Assembly: GCA_964647255.1 (NCBI GenBank)
Contig: CAZYGI010000002.1
Coordinates: forward strand, 1-64,000
DNA from: CAWJEL01 sp964647255
Lineage (GTDB): Bacteria; Chloroflexota; Anaerolineae; CG2-30-64-16
Direction: 5' to 3'
DNA: 64,000 nt
Shown: positions 7,745 to 16,002 of the stretch, in pieces
Layout of the letters: each line of letters begins with the position of its first letter
Position numbering within the stretch: the stretch's first letter is position 1
The notes under the pieces: model-generated
The model's input: only the letters and a program-made list of their open reading frames with translations
Databases searched by the model: none
Told to the model about the DNA's origin: nothing
Made by a program: the position numbers and the translations under genes

Positions 7745-10635
7745 AACCGCTGTCTGGGGCGCGGCCCGAGGTCGCGCGAGGCTCTCCTCCGCACCCGCGG
7801 CGCAAGGCCGATCCTGCCACGCGACGCAAGCTGGCCGAGCTGACCACCCTCGCCGAGATCGGCCGGGCGATCCTCCAGGCGCAGCTTGACCAGGACGAAC
7901 TCTGCGAACTGATCTACCAGCTTGCAGGCCGCATCGTCCCCACCGATGAGAGCTTCCAACTGGGCTTGTTCGACGGTGATACGTACCGGATTAAGGTGTG
8001 GATCAAGGACGGCGCGCGCGAACCGGCCGCATCCTTCCCGATCCGGGCGGGCGAAGGCATCATCGGGTGGCTGCGCCAGTCGCATCAGTCGCTGTTGGTG
8101 CACGACTTCGAGGCCGAGATGGACACGCTGCCCGCCCGGCCGGTCTACATCAGCGCAAATCCGCCCCGGGCGGCCGTCTTCATCCCCATGCTGGTGGCCG
8201 ACCGCGTCATCGGCGCCCTCGCCATCCAGAGCCCACGCCCCAATGCGTTCAACGAGTCGCACGTCCGGCTGCTGGCGATCCTGGCGAATCAGTCCGCCTC
8301 CGCATTGAACAACGCATCCCTCTTTGCCCGCGGCTTGCGCCGGCTGAATGATCTGATTGCCGTGTCCGAGGTGGGGCGGAAGCTCACCAGCATCCTGGAT
8401 TTGGACGTGCTGCTCACCCAGGTGGTCGAGCTCATCCGGGCGCGCTTCGGCTACTATCATGCGCAGATCTTCCTAGTGGAGCCCGGCGAGGATGGCGCGT
8501 GCGACGGCGCGTGCCAGGCGGTTTTCAAGGCGAGCAGCGATCAGGCGCTCAACGAGAAGTGGCGGCGCGAGGCGCGCATGTTGCAGGTCGGCCGGGAAGG
8601 GATCATCGGTCGGACCGCGGCGAGCGGCGAGCCGTTCCTGGTGAACGATGTTTCGCAGGAGCCCAGTTACATCCCCGACGATCCCCGGCTCCTCCCCGAC
8701 ACGCAGGCCGAGCTGGCGGTGCCGATCATCCTCGAAGGGGCTGTCATCGGCGTGTTGGATGTTCAGAGCACGCGCTGTGACGGGTTCGGCCAGGAAGATG
8801 TCTTCATCCTGCGCACCCTGGCCGATCAGGTGGCGGTCGCGATCAGCTCGGCGCGCGCGTATGAGGCGCAGCGTGAGGAGGCCTGGGTCACCACGGTCCT
8901 GCTGCAGGTGGCAGAGGTGACCAGCCAGGCCATCGGCATCGCCGGGGTGCTGGACGCCGCGGTGCGGGTCATCGCGATGCTGGCCGGTGTGGAATCCACC
9001 GCGATCTGGCTGTGGAACGAGGAGCAGGGCGTCTGGCAGTACGCCGCGTCCTTTGGCTTGTCGCTGGACGACGGCGGCGAGGAACAGGTGCTTCGGTTCC
9101 GGCCCGGCGATTGGCCGGCGCTGGATCAACTCCGGGCGACGGCTGCGCCGGTCCGGCTGGCCGGTGCGATGCAGCCGCCCGCGGCGCTGGCCGCAGCCCG
9201 TGCGGACGCGGGATCCGTCTTGCTGCCCCTGGTCAACCAGGGCAGCGCCTTCGGCGCGATGGTCGCAAGCATCCGCAGTGAACCGGCCCGCGCGCTCAGC
9301 GACCGTATGCTGGCGATGCTCAGCGGGATCGCGAACCAGGTGGCCGCGGGGGTGGATAACGCCCGCCTGGCCGCGGCGCGGGAGGAAGAGGTCTGGATCA
9401 GCACGGTGTTGCTCCAGGTGGCCGAGGCGGTGCGTCGTCTGCAGCCGATTGACATCACGCTCGAACAGGTCACACGCCTTGCGCCCGCGCTAACCGGGGT
9501 GGATCGGTGCGCGGCGCTGCTGTTGGACGACGAGGGCGCCTTCCGCGTGCGCACGGTGCACGCCTCGCGGCCCGCGCTGGCGGAGGCGTATGCGCGGTTG
9601 GTGATCCGGCCCGGCGAGCTGCCGCTGCTGGATGCCGCCTGCCGCGCTGGCCAGCCCTTGATGGTGGATGACACGCACGCCAGCGCCCAGGTGCCCGACG
9701 ATTGGTGCGACCGCTTCGGCAGCCGGACGCTGCTGGTCGTCCCGCTCCTGGTGGCCGACGAGCCAATCGGTGCACTGCTGGCGGACGATGTGGATACTGC
9801 GCACATGTTCAGCCCGCGGCGGATCCGAATCCTGGCGGGGATCGCCAACCAGGCCGCCATCGCCATCGAGAACGCCCGGCTGCAGGCGCAGGAGGCGGAG
9901 CGGGCTCGCATGAGCCGGGAGCTGGAGCTGGCGCATGACATCCAGCGCAACCTCCTCCCGCTGGAAGCGCCCACCATTCCCGGCTATCAGATTGCCTATC
10001 GCTGGCGTTCGGCGCGCGAGGTCGGCGGCGACTTCTTTGATTTCATCCCGTTGGGGGCGAACCGCTTGGGGCTGGTGATCGCGGATGTGTCGGACAAGGG
10101 CACGCCCGCGGCGCTCTACATGATGTTTGCGCGGACGCTGGTGCGGGTCGCGGCGCTCAGCGGACGCGAGCCGGCTGCTGCGCTGTTGCGCACGAATGAG
10201 CTGATCCTGGCCGACAGCCGGTCGGATATGTTCGTCACCGCCTACTACAGTGTGTTGGACGCCGCGGCGCACACGTTGACCTACGCCAGCGCCGGCCATA
10301 ACCTGGCGTTTTACGCGCCGGCGGGTGCGCAGGCCCCCGAGCCGCTGATCACAGCCGGGATCGCGTTGGGGATCATCGAGGAGCCGGAGCTCGAGCAGAA
10401 GGTCCTCAGCCTGGCGCCGGGCGATGTGGTGTGCTTCTACACCGACGGCGCCGCGGATGCGCTGAACCCGGCCGGCGAAGCATTCGGGGAGGAGCGCCTG
10501 GTTGCGGTGCTGAGCGCACAGCGCGGTCAGTCCGTCGATGCCATCGCCGATGCCATCGAAGCCGCCGTGCGCGAGTTCGCCGGCGACGCGGCGCAGTACG
10601 ATGACCTGACACTGATCGTGGTGAAACGAGATTAA
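7741..10635 (+). CDS. four-GAF PP2C (RsbU/SpoIIE-like) phosphatase
   Basis: A 964-residue cytoplasmic sensor phosphatase. Four GAF domains occur in tandem (about 33-185, 200-375, 385-545, 555-715); the last two share the repeated linker EEVWISTVLLQVAE / EEAWVTTVLLQVAE, which suggests duplication. A helical linker (ELELAHDIQRNLLP) leads to the PP2C/SpoIIE domain, with metal-site motifs VGGDFFDF (about 760), DVSDKGTPAAL (about 782) and FYTDGAADA (about 900). It should dephosphorylate the STAS partner encoded upstream, with the GAF domains sensing small ligands or redox state. No transmembrane segment is visible. GTG start; a strong terminator follows. Confidence 0.9.
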   Translation: MKPLSGARPEVARGSPPHPRRKADPATRRKLAELTTLAEIGRAILQAQLDQDELCELIYQLAGRIVPTDESFQLGLFDGDTYRIKVWIKDGAREPAASFPIRAGEGIIGWLRQSHQSLLVHDFEAEMDTLPARPVYISANPPRAAVFIPMLVADRVIGALAIQSPRPNAFNESHVRLLAILANQSASALNNASLFARGLRRLNDLIAVSEVGRKLTSILDLDVLLTQVVELIRARFGYYHAQIFLVEPGEDGACDGACQAVFKASSDQALNEKWRREARMLQVGREGIIGRTAASGEPFLVNDVSQEPSYIPDDPRLLPDTQAELAVPIILEGAVIGVLDVQSTRCDGFGQEDVFILRTLADQVAVAISSARAYEAQREEAWVTTVLLQVAEVTSQAIGIAGVLDAAVRVIAMLAGVESTAIWLWNEEQGVWQYAASFGLSLDDGGEEQVLRFRPGDWPALDQLRATAAPVRLAGAMQPPAALAAARADAGSVLLPLVNQGSAFGAMVASIRSEPARALSDRMLAMLSGIANQVAAGVDNARLAAAREEEVWISTVLLQVAEAVRRLQPIDITLEQVTRLAPALTGVDRCAALLLDDEGAFRVRTVHASRPALAEAYARLVIRPGELPLLDAACRAGQPLMVDDTHASAQVPDDWCDRFGSRTLLVVPLLVADEPIGALLADDVDTAHMFSPRRIRILAGIANQAAIAIENARLQAQEAERARMSRELELAHDIQRNLLPLEAPTIPGYQIAYRWRSAREVGGDFFDFIPLGANRLGLVIADVSDKGTPAALYMMFARTLVRVAALSGREPAAALLRTNELILADSRSDMFVTAYYSVLDAAAHTLTYASAGHNLAFYAPAGAQAPEPLITAGIALGIIEEPELEQKVLSLAPGDVVCFYTDGAADALNPAGEAFGEERLVAVLSAQRGQSVDAIADAIEAAVREFAGDAAQYDDLTLIVVKRD

Positions 10636-10688
10636 CAAAGAACCCCGGCTTCTCGCCAAAGGCGGAAACCGGGGTTCCTTGTTTTTTT
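10634..10688 (+). terminator. intrinsic terminator after the phosphatase gene
   Basis: Arms AACAAAGAACCCCGG (10634-10648) and CCGGGGTTCCTTGTT (10669-10683) are followed by a run of T. The A-rich left side gives only weak function for groEL on the other strand. Confidence 0.85.
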
Positions 10689-10718
10689 AATTTACTGCTC
10701 TACGGTCCACTGATCGGC

Positions 10719-12365
10719 TTAGTACATGCCGCCCATGTCAGGGGAGCCGCCGGCCGGGGCCGGTTTTTCTTTTTCCGGGATGTCGGTGATCAGGCACTCG
10801 GTGGTCAGGATCATGGCCGCGATGGAGGCGGCGTTCTCGAGCCCGCCGCGGGTGACCTTGGCCGGGTCAATGATTTGGCGCTTGATCATGTCCGGGTAAT
10901 CCTCGGCCATGACGTCGAAGCCCACATGCTTGTTGTCCTGGGCCTTCTGCTCGCGCTTGACGTTCTCGACCACCACGGCGCCGTCGTAACCGGCGTTCTC
11001 CGCCAGCATCATCATCGGTTCCACCAGGGCGCGGCGCAGGATCTTGACGCCGGTCAGGACGTCGCCTTCCAGGCCCTTCTCCACCCCGTCCAGCGCGGAG
11101 CTGGCGTTCAGCAGCGCCACACCGCCGCCGGGCACGATGCCTTCTTCCACGGCCGCGCGGGTCGCGCTCAGCGCATCCTCGACGCGATGCTTCTTTTCCT
11201 TCAGCTCGGTCTCGGTGCCGGCGCCGACGCGGATGATCGCCACGCCGCCCGCCAGGCGAGCCAGCCGCTCCTGCAGCTTTTCCTTATCGTAGTCGCTGGT
11301 GGTGTTCTCGATCTCGACCCGGATCTGCTCGATGCGGCCCTTGATCGCGCTCGCGTCGCCCTGGCCGCCGACGATGGTGGTGTTGTCCTTGTCGGCGATG
11401 ACCTTATCGGCCTGGCCCAGATCGCTGATCATCGCGGTCTCCAGCTTGCGGCCGAGTTCCTCGGTGATGACGGTGCCGCCGGTCAACACGGCGATATCCT
11501 GCAGCATGGCCTTGCGCCGATCGCCGAAGCCAGGGGCCTTGACCGCGATCACGTTGAACATGCCGCGCAGCTTGTTCAGCACCAGGGTGGCCAGCGCCTC
11601 GCCGTCCACATCCTCGGCGATGATCACAACTTCGCGCTTGCCGAGCTGGACCAGCTTCTCAAGCACCGGGACGATGTCGGCCGCAGCCGAGATCTTCTTG
11701 TCGGTGATCAGGATGTACGGGTTGGCGAGCTGGGCTTCCATCGCCTCGGGGTTGGTGACGAAATACTGGCTGATGTAGCCGCGGTCGAACTCCATGCCCT
11801 CGACGTACTCGGTCTCGAACTGCAGGCCCTTGGCCTCCTCGACCGTGATGACGCCGTCCTTGCCGACCTTCTCCATGACATCGGCGATCAGGTTGCCGAT
11901 CTCAGGATCCTGGGCCGAAATGGCGGCCACAGCGGCGATTTCTTCCTTGGTGGTGATGGCGATAGCCTGCGCCTTGATCGCGTCGGAGAGCGCAGCGACG
12001 CCCTTCTCAATCCCGCGCTTCAGCAGCATGGGGTTGGCGCCGGCGGCCACGTTCTTCAGGCCCTCGTTCACGATAGCCTGGGCCAGGACGGTCGCGGTGG
12101 TGGTGCCGTCACCGGCGATGTCGTTGGTCTTGGTCGCGGCTTCCTTCAGGAGCTGCGCGCCCATGTTCTGCCACGGGTCCTGCAGCTCAATTTCCTTGGC
12201 CACGGTCACACCGTCGTGCGTGATGGTGGGCGCGCCCCACTTCTTGTCCAGCGCCACGTTGCGGCCCTTGGGGCCGAGGGTGGATTTCACAGCGGAGGCC
12301 AGGGTGTCAATGCCGACCTTGAGGCCGCGCCGAGCTTCATCGGAGAAAGTCAACTGCTTAGCCAT
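10719..12365 (-). CDS. groL: chaperonin GroEL (Hsp60)
   Basis: A 548-residue chaperonin subunit, the usual length. It folds proteins with GroES in an ATP-driven double ring. The start MAKQLTFSDEARRG, the ATP-site signature GDGTTTATVLAQ and the C-terminal GGSPDMGGMY tail are all present. AAGGAG precedes the ATG. It lies downstream of groS on the same strand, separated by 70 nt that contain a mirrored word tract, and is co-transcribed from the CIRCE-controlled promoter. Confidence 0.98.
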   Translation of the reverse strand: MAKQLTFSDEARRGLKVGIDTLASAVKSTLGPKGRNVALDKKWGAPTITHDGVTVAKEIELQDPWQNMGAQLLKEAATKTNDIAGDGTTTATVLAQAIVNEGLKNVAAGANPMLLKRGIEKGVAALSDAIKAQAIAITTKEEIAAVAAISAQDPEIGNLIADVMEKVGKDGVITVEEAKGLQFETEYVEGMEFDRGYISQYFVTNPEAMEAQLANPYILITDKKISAAADIVPVLEKLVQLGKREVVIIAEDVDGEALATLVLNKLRGMFNVIAVKAPGFGDRRKAMLQDIAVLTGGTVITEELGRKLETAMISDLGQADKVIADKDNTTIVGGQGDASAIKGRIEQIRVEIENTTSDYDKEKLQERLARLAGGVAIIRVGAGTETELKEKKHRVEDALSATRAAVEEGIVPGGGVALLNASSALDGVEKGLEGDVLTGVKILRRALVEPMMMLAENAGYDGAVVVENVKREQKAQDNKHVGFDVMAEDYPDMIKRQIIDPAKVTRGGLENAASIAAMILTTECLITDIPEKEKPAPAGGSPDMGGMY

Positions 12366-12404
12366 AGTATTTTAGCTCCTTGCGAAGAGATGATGCGTAT
12401 TCGA

Positions 12405-12436
12405 GACGATGGACGATAGTCTCTGGTCCGTCGTCC
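12405..12436. repeat. mirrored word tract between groS and groL (GACGATGGACGATAG type)
   Basis: The left half is GACGATGGACGATAG and the right half is close to its reverse complement (GGTCCGTCGTCC). It begins at the groS stop and ends before the groL ribosome site. The same family occurs at 38001-38096, 61907-61998 and 63101-63156. Confidence 0.8.
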
Positions 12437-12723
12437 TATTCAACCACTGCCAGAATGTCAGACTCGCGCAGGATCAGCAGTTTCTTGCCGTCCAGCTTGA
12501 TCTCGGTGCCGCTGTACTTGGCGTAGAGAACGCGGTCGCCGACCTTGACATCCATCGCGATGCGCTCGCCCTCGTCATCGGTGCGGCCGGGGCCGGCGGC
12601 GATGACTTTGCCCTGCTGGGGCTTTTCCTTGGCGGTCTCCGGCAGGATGATGCCACCGGCGGTGATCTCTTCCTGCTCGATCGGTTCGACGATCAAACGA
12701 TCAGCAAGCGGTTTGAGGTTCAT
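12436..12723 (-). CDS. groS: co-chaperonin GroES
   Basis: A 95-residue GroES, the lid of the GroEL chamber. It contains the mobile loop (PIEQEEITAGGIILP) and the conserved PLADR and VLYAKYSGTEIK segments. The ATG at 12723 follows GGAGG; a longer open frame upstream would run into the CIRCE operator and is rejected. It is the first gene of the groESL operon. Confidence 0.98.
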   Translation of the reverse strand: MNLKPLADRLIVEPIEQEEITAGGIILPETAKEKPQQGKVIAAGPGRTDDEGERIAMDVKVGDRVLYAKYSGTEIKLDGKKLLILRESDILAVVE

Positions 12724-12787
12724 AGTGCAACAGCCTCCATTGGATGATAGTGTTGTGCCCAAGCGGGCCTGTCCAACAATTTGAGAA

Positions 12788-12814
12788 TTAGCACTCAAAT
12801 ACTCAGAGTGCTAA
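12788..12814. promoter_or_regulatory. CIRCE operator (HrcA binding site)
   Basis: A perfect TTAGCACTC-N9-GAGTGCTAA lies just downstream of the groESL promoter, in the expected position for HrcA repression of heat-shock genes. hrcA is not in the window. Confidence 0.97.
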
Positions 12815-12822
12815 CGACGGCG

Positions 12823-12851
12823 ATTATACGCGTGTTGGGCGATGGCGTCAA
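12823..12851 (-). promoter_or_regulatory. groESL promoter
   Basis: On the minus strand the -35 is TTGACG, the spacer is 17 bp and the -10 is TATAAT. The transcript would start at or just before CIRCE. Confidence 0.9.
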
Positions 12852-12940
12852 ATTCTGGGGGGTGGCTTGTGTGGGGGAGCAGAGGGGCGAGGAGCGGAGG
12901 AGGATGCGCGCATCCTTCGGCCTCACTCCGCGAACGCCGC

Positions 12941-13609
12941 TCAGCTCAGGATGTCTGGATCCAGCGGTTTGACGGTCAGGCCGAGCAGACCGGCGACCTG
13001 GACGGCCTGGGTCGGGTCAATGATGGCGCTCTGCACGTCCCTGGCGCTGATTCGCAGCCCATCGAGGACCGAGCCGCGCAGGTCGGCCCCGCGCAGATTC
13101 GCGCCCTGCAAGTCAGCGCCGGTCAGGTCGCAGCCGTACAGGGTGACGCCGCTCAAGTCGGCGCCGTCGAACATCGCACCGCGCAGCAGGCAGCGCTCGA
13201 AGCGCACCCGTTTGCAGGCTGCCGAGGCAAAGACCGCGCTCTCCAAGGTGCAGCCGCGAAAGACGACGTCCTCCAGTTGCACTTCGAGCCACTGGACGCC
13301 TATGAGACGACACTCGTAGAACTCGACGCGGCGCAAACGCGCCCGTTTCCAGTCTGCACCGGAGAAATCCGTGACCTCGGCGCGCACATCGGCCAGTTGC
13401 GGGGCGGCGAAGACGGTGCGCGCCAACGAGCCGCGGCGCAGCGCGACCTGCTCGAAGACCACATCCGCCGCGGATTGGCCGGCCAGATCGCACCGGGTAA
13501 GCAGCCGGCCGCTGATCTCCGCGCGGTCGGATAGGGCTGCGAGCGGCTCATCCCGCAGCCGTTTGGGCAGTTCCGGCGGACGGATGTCTTTATTGACGGG
13601 TGGTTTCAC
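12941..13609 (-). CDS. pentapeptide-repeat protein
   Basis: About 222 residues. The C-terminal two-thirds carry A(D/N)LXX-type pentapeptide repeats (ADLSG, CDLTGADLQGANLRGADLRG), preceded by looser repeats of the same phase. These fold into a right-handed quadrilateral beta-helix. Family members include gyrase-protecting DNA mimics, but nothing here shows that role. The GTG at 13609 is chosen because AAAGGA sits five bases upstream; the frame stays open to a TTG at 13675 that abuts the next gene. It is the last gene of the dnaB-dnaD-dnaC-like series on the minus strand. Confidence 0.8.
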   Translation of the reverse strand: MKPPVNKDIRPPELPKRLRDEPLAALSDRAEISGRLLTRCDLAGQSAADVVFEQVALRRGSLARTVFAAPQLADVRAEVTDFSGADWKRARLRRVEFYECRLIGVQWLEVQLEDVVFRGCTLESAVFASAACKRVRFERCLLRGAMFDGADLSGVTLYGCDLTGADLQGANLRGADLRGSVLDGLRISARDVQSAIIDPTQAVQVAGLLGLTVKPLDPDILS

Positions 13610-13675
13610 GATATCCTTTTGGCGGCTGGAGCGGTCAGCCAGCCCCGGCCTCCGCCCCCCAGCACCAAAACCCAA

Positions 13676-15106
13676 CTAGATTTTGGTCTTGCGCGTCCCG
13701 CGCTTCGCCGTCTGCTGCTCCGGGCTGCCGCGGAAGCTAGGGGCAACGATGGCGAAGAAGCGGCAGCGGCCCGTATCTTTCATCCGGCTTGCCAGCCGCG
13801 GCTCGCTCTTGTCCAGGGCTTCCAGGCTGCTGGTGGTGGTGATCACCGTGGGCAGCCGGCCGGCGTAGCGGTGGTTGAACAACTGGAAAAGCTTCTCGCG
13901 AGCCCACGGCGTGGCGCTTTCGGTGCCCAGGTCATCCAGGATCAGCAGCGGCGCGGTGCGCACCTGCTCGAAGACTCGGTCCAGCGTCGTGGTGCTGGTC
14001 GGGCTGAAGGTCGCGCGCAAGTGATCCAGCAGATCGGGCACGACAACGAACATCGGCGTGGGGCGGCCTCGGGCCGTCTGTTGGTTGGCGATGGCCGCAG
14101 CCAGGTGCGTCTTGCCGCAGCCGAAGGTGCCGCTCAGCACTAGCCAGCCGGCAGGATCTTCGGCGAAAGCGCGCGCCAGGGAGAGGGCGCGTTCCAGGTT
14201 GTCTCGTTCGTCGGCCGACAATTCGCTGCGTGCCAGGAAGCTCTCGAAGGTCTGCTCCGCGTGCAGCGCGAGCGAGCTGAGGCTGCGCCCGCTGCGATCG
14301 AACGCACCGGTCCCCGCTTGCCCGGAGCGGTAATCGGGCGCCGGGATGTCGTATTTTTGGCTGAGGTCGAGGTCGGCCAGCCGGGAGGCAATGCGCGGAT
14401 CGAGCTCTTCCAGGCGTTGGTTGGTAGTGATGACGGTGGGGAGCCGGCCGTTGTAGCGGTGGTTCAGGATTTGAAATAGCTTTTCCTGCGCCCACGGCGT
14501 GCTGTTGTGTGCGCCCAGGTCGTCCAGGATCAGCAGCGGCGCCTCACGGATCATCTCCATCCGTTCGTCCAGGCCAGTGTCGCTTGTCGGCGCATAGGTG
14601 GCGCGCAGATAATCCAGCAGGTCGGGCACGACAACGAAAAGCGCTGGATGTCCCAGCGAAACCCGGAAGTTGGCGATGGCCGCGGCCAGGTGGGTCTTGC
14701 CCACGCCGTAGCCGCCCATGAGCACCAGCCAGCCGTGCGGTTCGCGGGCGAAGCCCAGGCTGATCTCATAGGCCTCGTGCAGCGCACGGCGGATCGCTTC
14801 CGGCAGGGCGATGCCGTCGGGCAGGAACGAGTCAAAGGTCATGCGGTCGAGCGCACCCAGGTTGCTGACAGTGCGCAGATCTCGCGCGTGCTCCGCAGCC
14901 AGGCGCGCCTCGGTGCAGCGGCACGGCACCACGCGGTTGAAGTCCGGGTGTCCCGGCGGCACGTCGTAGACCAGGAAGCCGCGGCCTTTGCAGACGGGAC
15001 AAACCCGGTCCGCGGGTCGGTCGCCGGCCGCTGATCCCGGCCCCGCGCCGGCAGGCCGGCCCTCCGGCCGTTCAACGGCGCCGAGGAGATCTCCCACACG
15101 TTTCAC
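13676..15106 (-). CDS. tandem-duplicated DnaC/IstB-like helicase-loader ATPase
   Basis: A 476-residue protein with an N-terminal zinc-finger-like set (Cys36, Cys39, Cys62, Cys64) and two complete DnaC/DnaI-type AAA+ domains. Walker A motifs are GGYGVGKT (about 130) and GTFGCGKT (about 324). Each copy has LLILDDLG as Walker B, then xxxTPWAxEKLFQ, NHRYxGRLPTVITT and an SR arginine-finger-like motif. The copies are about 194 residues apart and close in sequence, which indicates an internal duplication. Loaders of this family open or chaperone the DnaB ring; adjacency to dnaD and dnaB supports that. A GTG start follows GGAGG. An IstB transposition helper is less likely because no istA is nearby. 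Confidence 0.88.
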   Translation of the reverse strand: MKRVGDLLGAVERPEGRPAGAGPGSAAGDRPADRVCPVCKGRGFLVYDVPPGHPDFNRVVPCRCTEARLAAEHARDLRTVSNLGALDRMTFDSFLPDGIALPEAIRRALHEAYEISLGFAREPHGWLVLMGGYGVGKTHLAAAIANFRVSLGHPALFVVVPDLLDYLRATYAPTSDTGLDERMEMIREAPLLILDDLGAHNSTPWAQEKLFQILNHRYNGRLPTVITTNQRLEELDPRIASRLADLDLSQKYDIPAPDYRSGQAGTGAFDRSGRSLSSLALHAEQTFESFLARSELSADERDNLERALSLARAFAEDPAGWLVLSGTFGCGKTHLAAAIANQQTARGRPTPMFVVVPDLLDHLRATFSPTSTTTLDRVFEQVRTAPLLILDDLGTESATPWAREKLFQLFNHRYAGRLPTVITTTSSLEALDKSEPRLASRMKDTGRCRFFAIVAPSFRGSPEQQTAKRGTRKTKI

Positions 15107-15137
15107 ATCCAGCCTCCACGAGAGAGCGGCGAATCAC

Positions 15138-15158
15138 CGGATAGCCAGCGGCTATCCG
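15138..15158. repeat. short perfect hairpin between the dnaD-like and dnaC-like genes
   Basis: CGGATAGCC - AGC - GGCTATCCG is a 9-bp stem directly after the dnaD-like stop codon. It has no T-run, so it is more like a REP-type palindrome or processing site than a terminator. Confidence 0.6.
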
Positions 15159-15905
15159 CTAATGCTCAACCAGGCCTTCGTATCCTTCCGGCACATAGTA
15201 ACGCTTGCGTTCCGCGCTGGTCTCGGCCGGTGCGCCTTTGGACGCTCGATCCCCGCGGCCCTCGACGCGCCAGCGTTCCAGGATGCGCAGGACATAACGC
15301 CAACTGCGCTTGTTCAGCTCGACCGCCTCTCGGAACGCGTCCGCGATCCAATCGGCGGGGTAAGTCTTCTCCGCGTCGCGCAGCTCCTCGGCGATCATCG
15401 GGGTCAGCAGGCCGATGTTCTGCTCGTAGAGCACGAAGATGGGCGGCCGCTCGGCGGTCAGTTGCACATCCTCGCCCACGTCGGCCAGCAGATCGAGCTC
15501 GCCCGCGGCCAGCCGTTCCAGCACCTCGCGGCCGTTGGCGCTGTTGATCATGTACCATTCTTCGGGCGCAGCATCTGCGGCCGCCGCACCGCGGCGCACG
15601 GTGATGTGCAGCAGCGCACCGCGCGCCACCGCCCGCTCCAGGCCGTCGCGCAGCGCCGTCTCGCCGCCGGCCTGCGCGGTCGCTAGCCCATCCAGCAGCC
15701 GGCGATCGGCCAGCAGCTCATCCAACCGGGCGTAGCGCAGCTTCCCCGTCTTCCGGCCGATCAGCCAGAAGAGGTGGAGTATCACCTTCAGCTCGCCCAG
15801 GTGGTCCACCAGCGGCAGCAGCTCGCTGAAGAACTGGTTCGGGACGGGGGTTGTCGCCAGCTTGCCGGCCGGAAACCCGGCGAACCCCTGCATCTGATGG
15901 GTCAT
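15159..15905 (-). CDS. DnaD-domain primosome protein
   Basis: A 248-residue protein with an N-terminal winged-helix-like region. The C-terminal DnaB_2/DnaD domain (about residues 150-215) shows the typical IFVLYEQNIGLLTPMI and SWRYVLRILERW motif. DnaD proteins remodel DNA and help load the replicative helicase at origins or stalled forks. It lies between dnaB (upstream on this strand) and the dual DnaC-like ATPase, forming a primosome operon. GAGGA precedes the ATG. The dnaB-dnaD junction is filled by an AACGT word tract. Confidence 0.85.
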   Translation of the reverse strand: MTHQMQGFAGFPAGKLATTPVPNQFFSELLPLVDHLGELKVILHLFWLIGRKTGKLRYARLDELLADRRLLDGLATAQAGGETALRDGLERAVARGALLHITVRRGAAAADAAPEEWYMINSANGREVLERLAAGELDLLADVGEDVQLTAERPPIFVLYEQNIGLLTPMIAEELRDAEKTYPADWIADAFREAVELNKRSWRYVLRILERWRVEGRGDRASKGAPAETSAERKRYYVPEGYEGLVEH

Positions 15906-15916
15906 GGCGTCCTCAT

Positions 15917-16002
15917 GACGGTGACACGGTCACACGGTTACACGTTTGAACGTTTACACGTTCCAACGTTCTAACGTGCGAACGTTCCAACGTGCCAACG
16001 TC
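15917..16002. repeat. periodic word tract (AACGTTNN type) at the dnaB-dnaD junction
   Basis: An approximately 8-10-nt period of words close to CAACGTTC/GAACGTGT. It starts immediately after the dnaB stop codon and ends at the dnaD ribosome site. Its close relative lies at 19303-19437. Confidence 0.88.

Noticed and set aside
12724..12798. Longer groS start upstream
   Set aside because: It would place coding sequence over CIRCE and the promoter; the ATG with GGAGG at 12723 gives the family length.
13676..15106. IstB transposition helper / insertion sequence
   Set aside because: No istA, no terminal inverted repeats, and the neighbours are dnaD and dnaB; a helicase loader is more likely.
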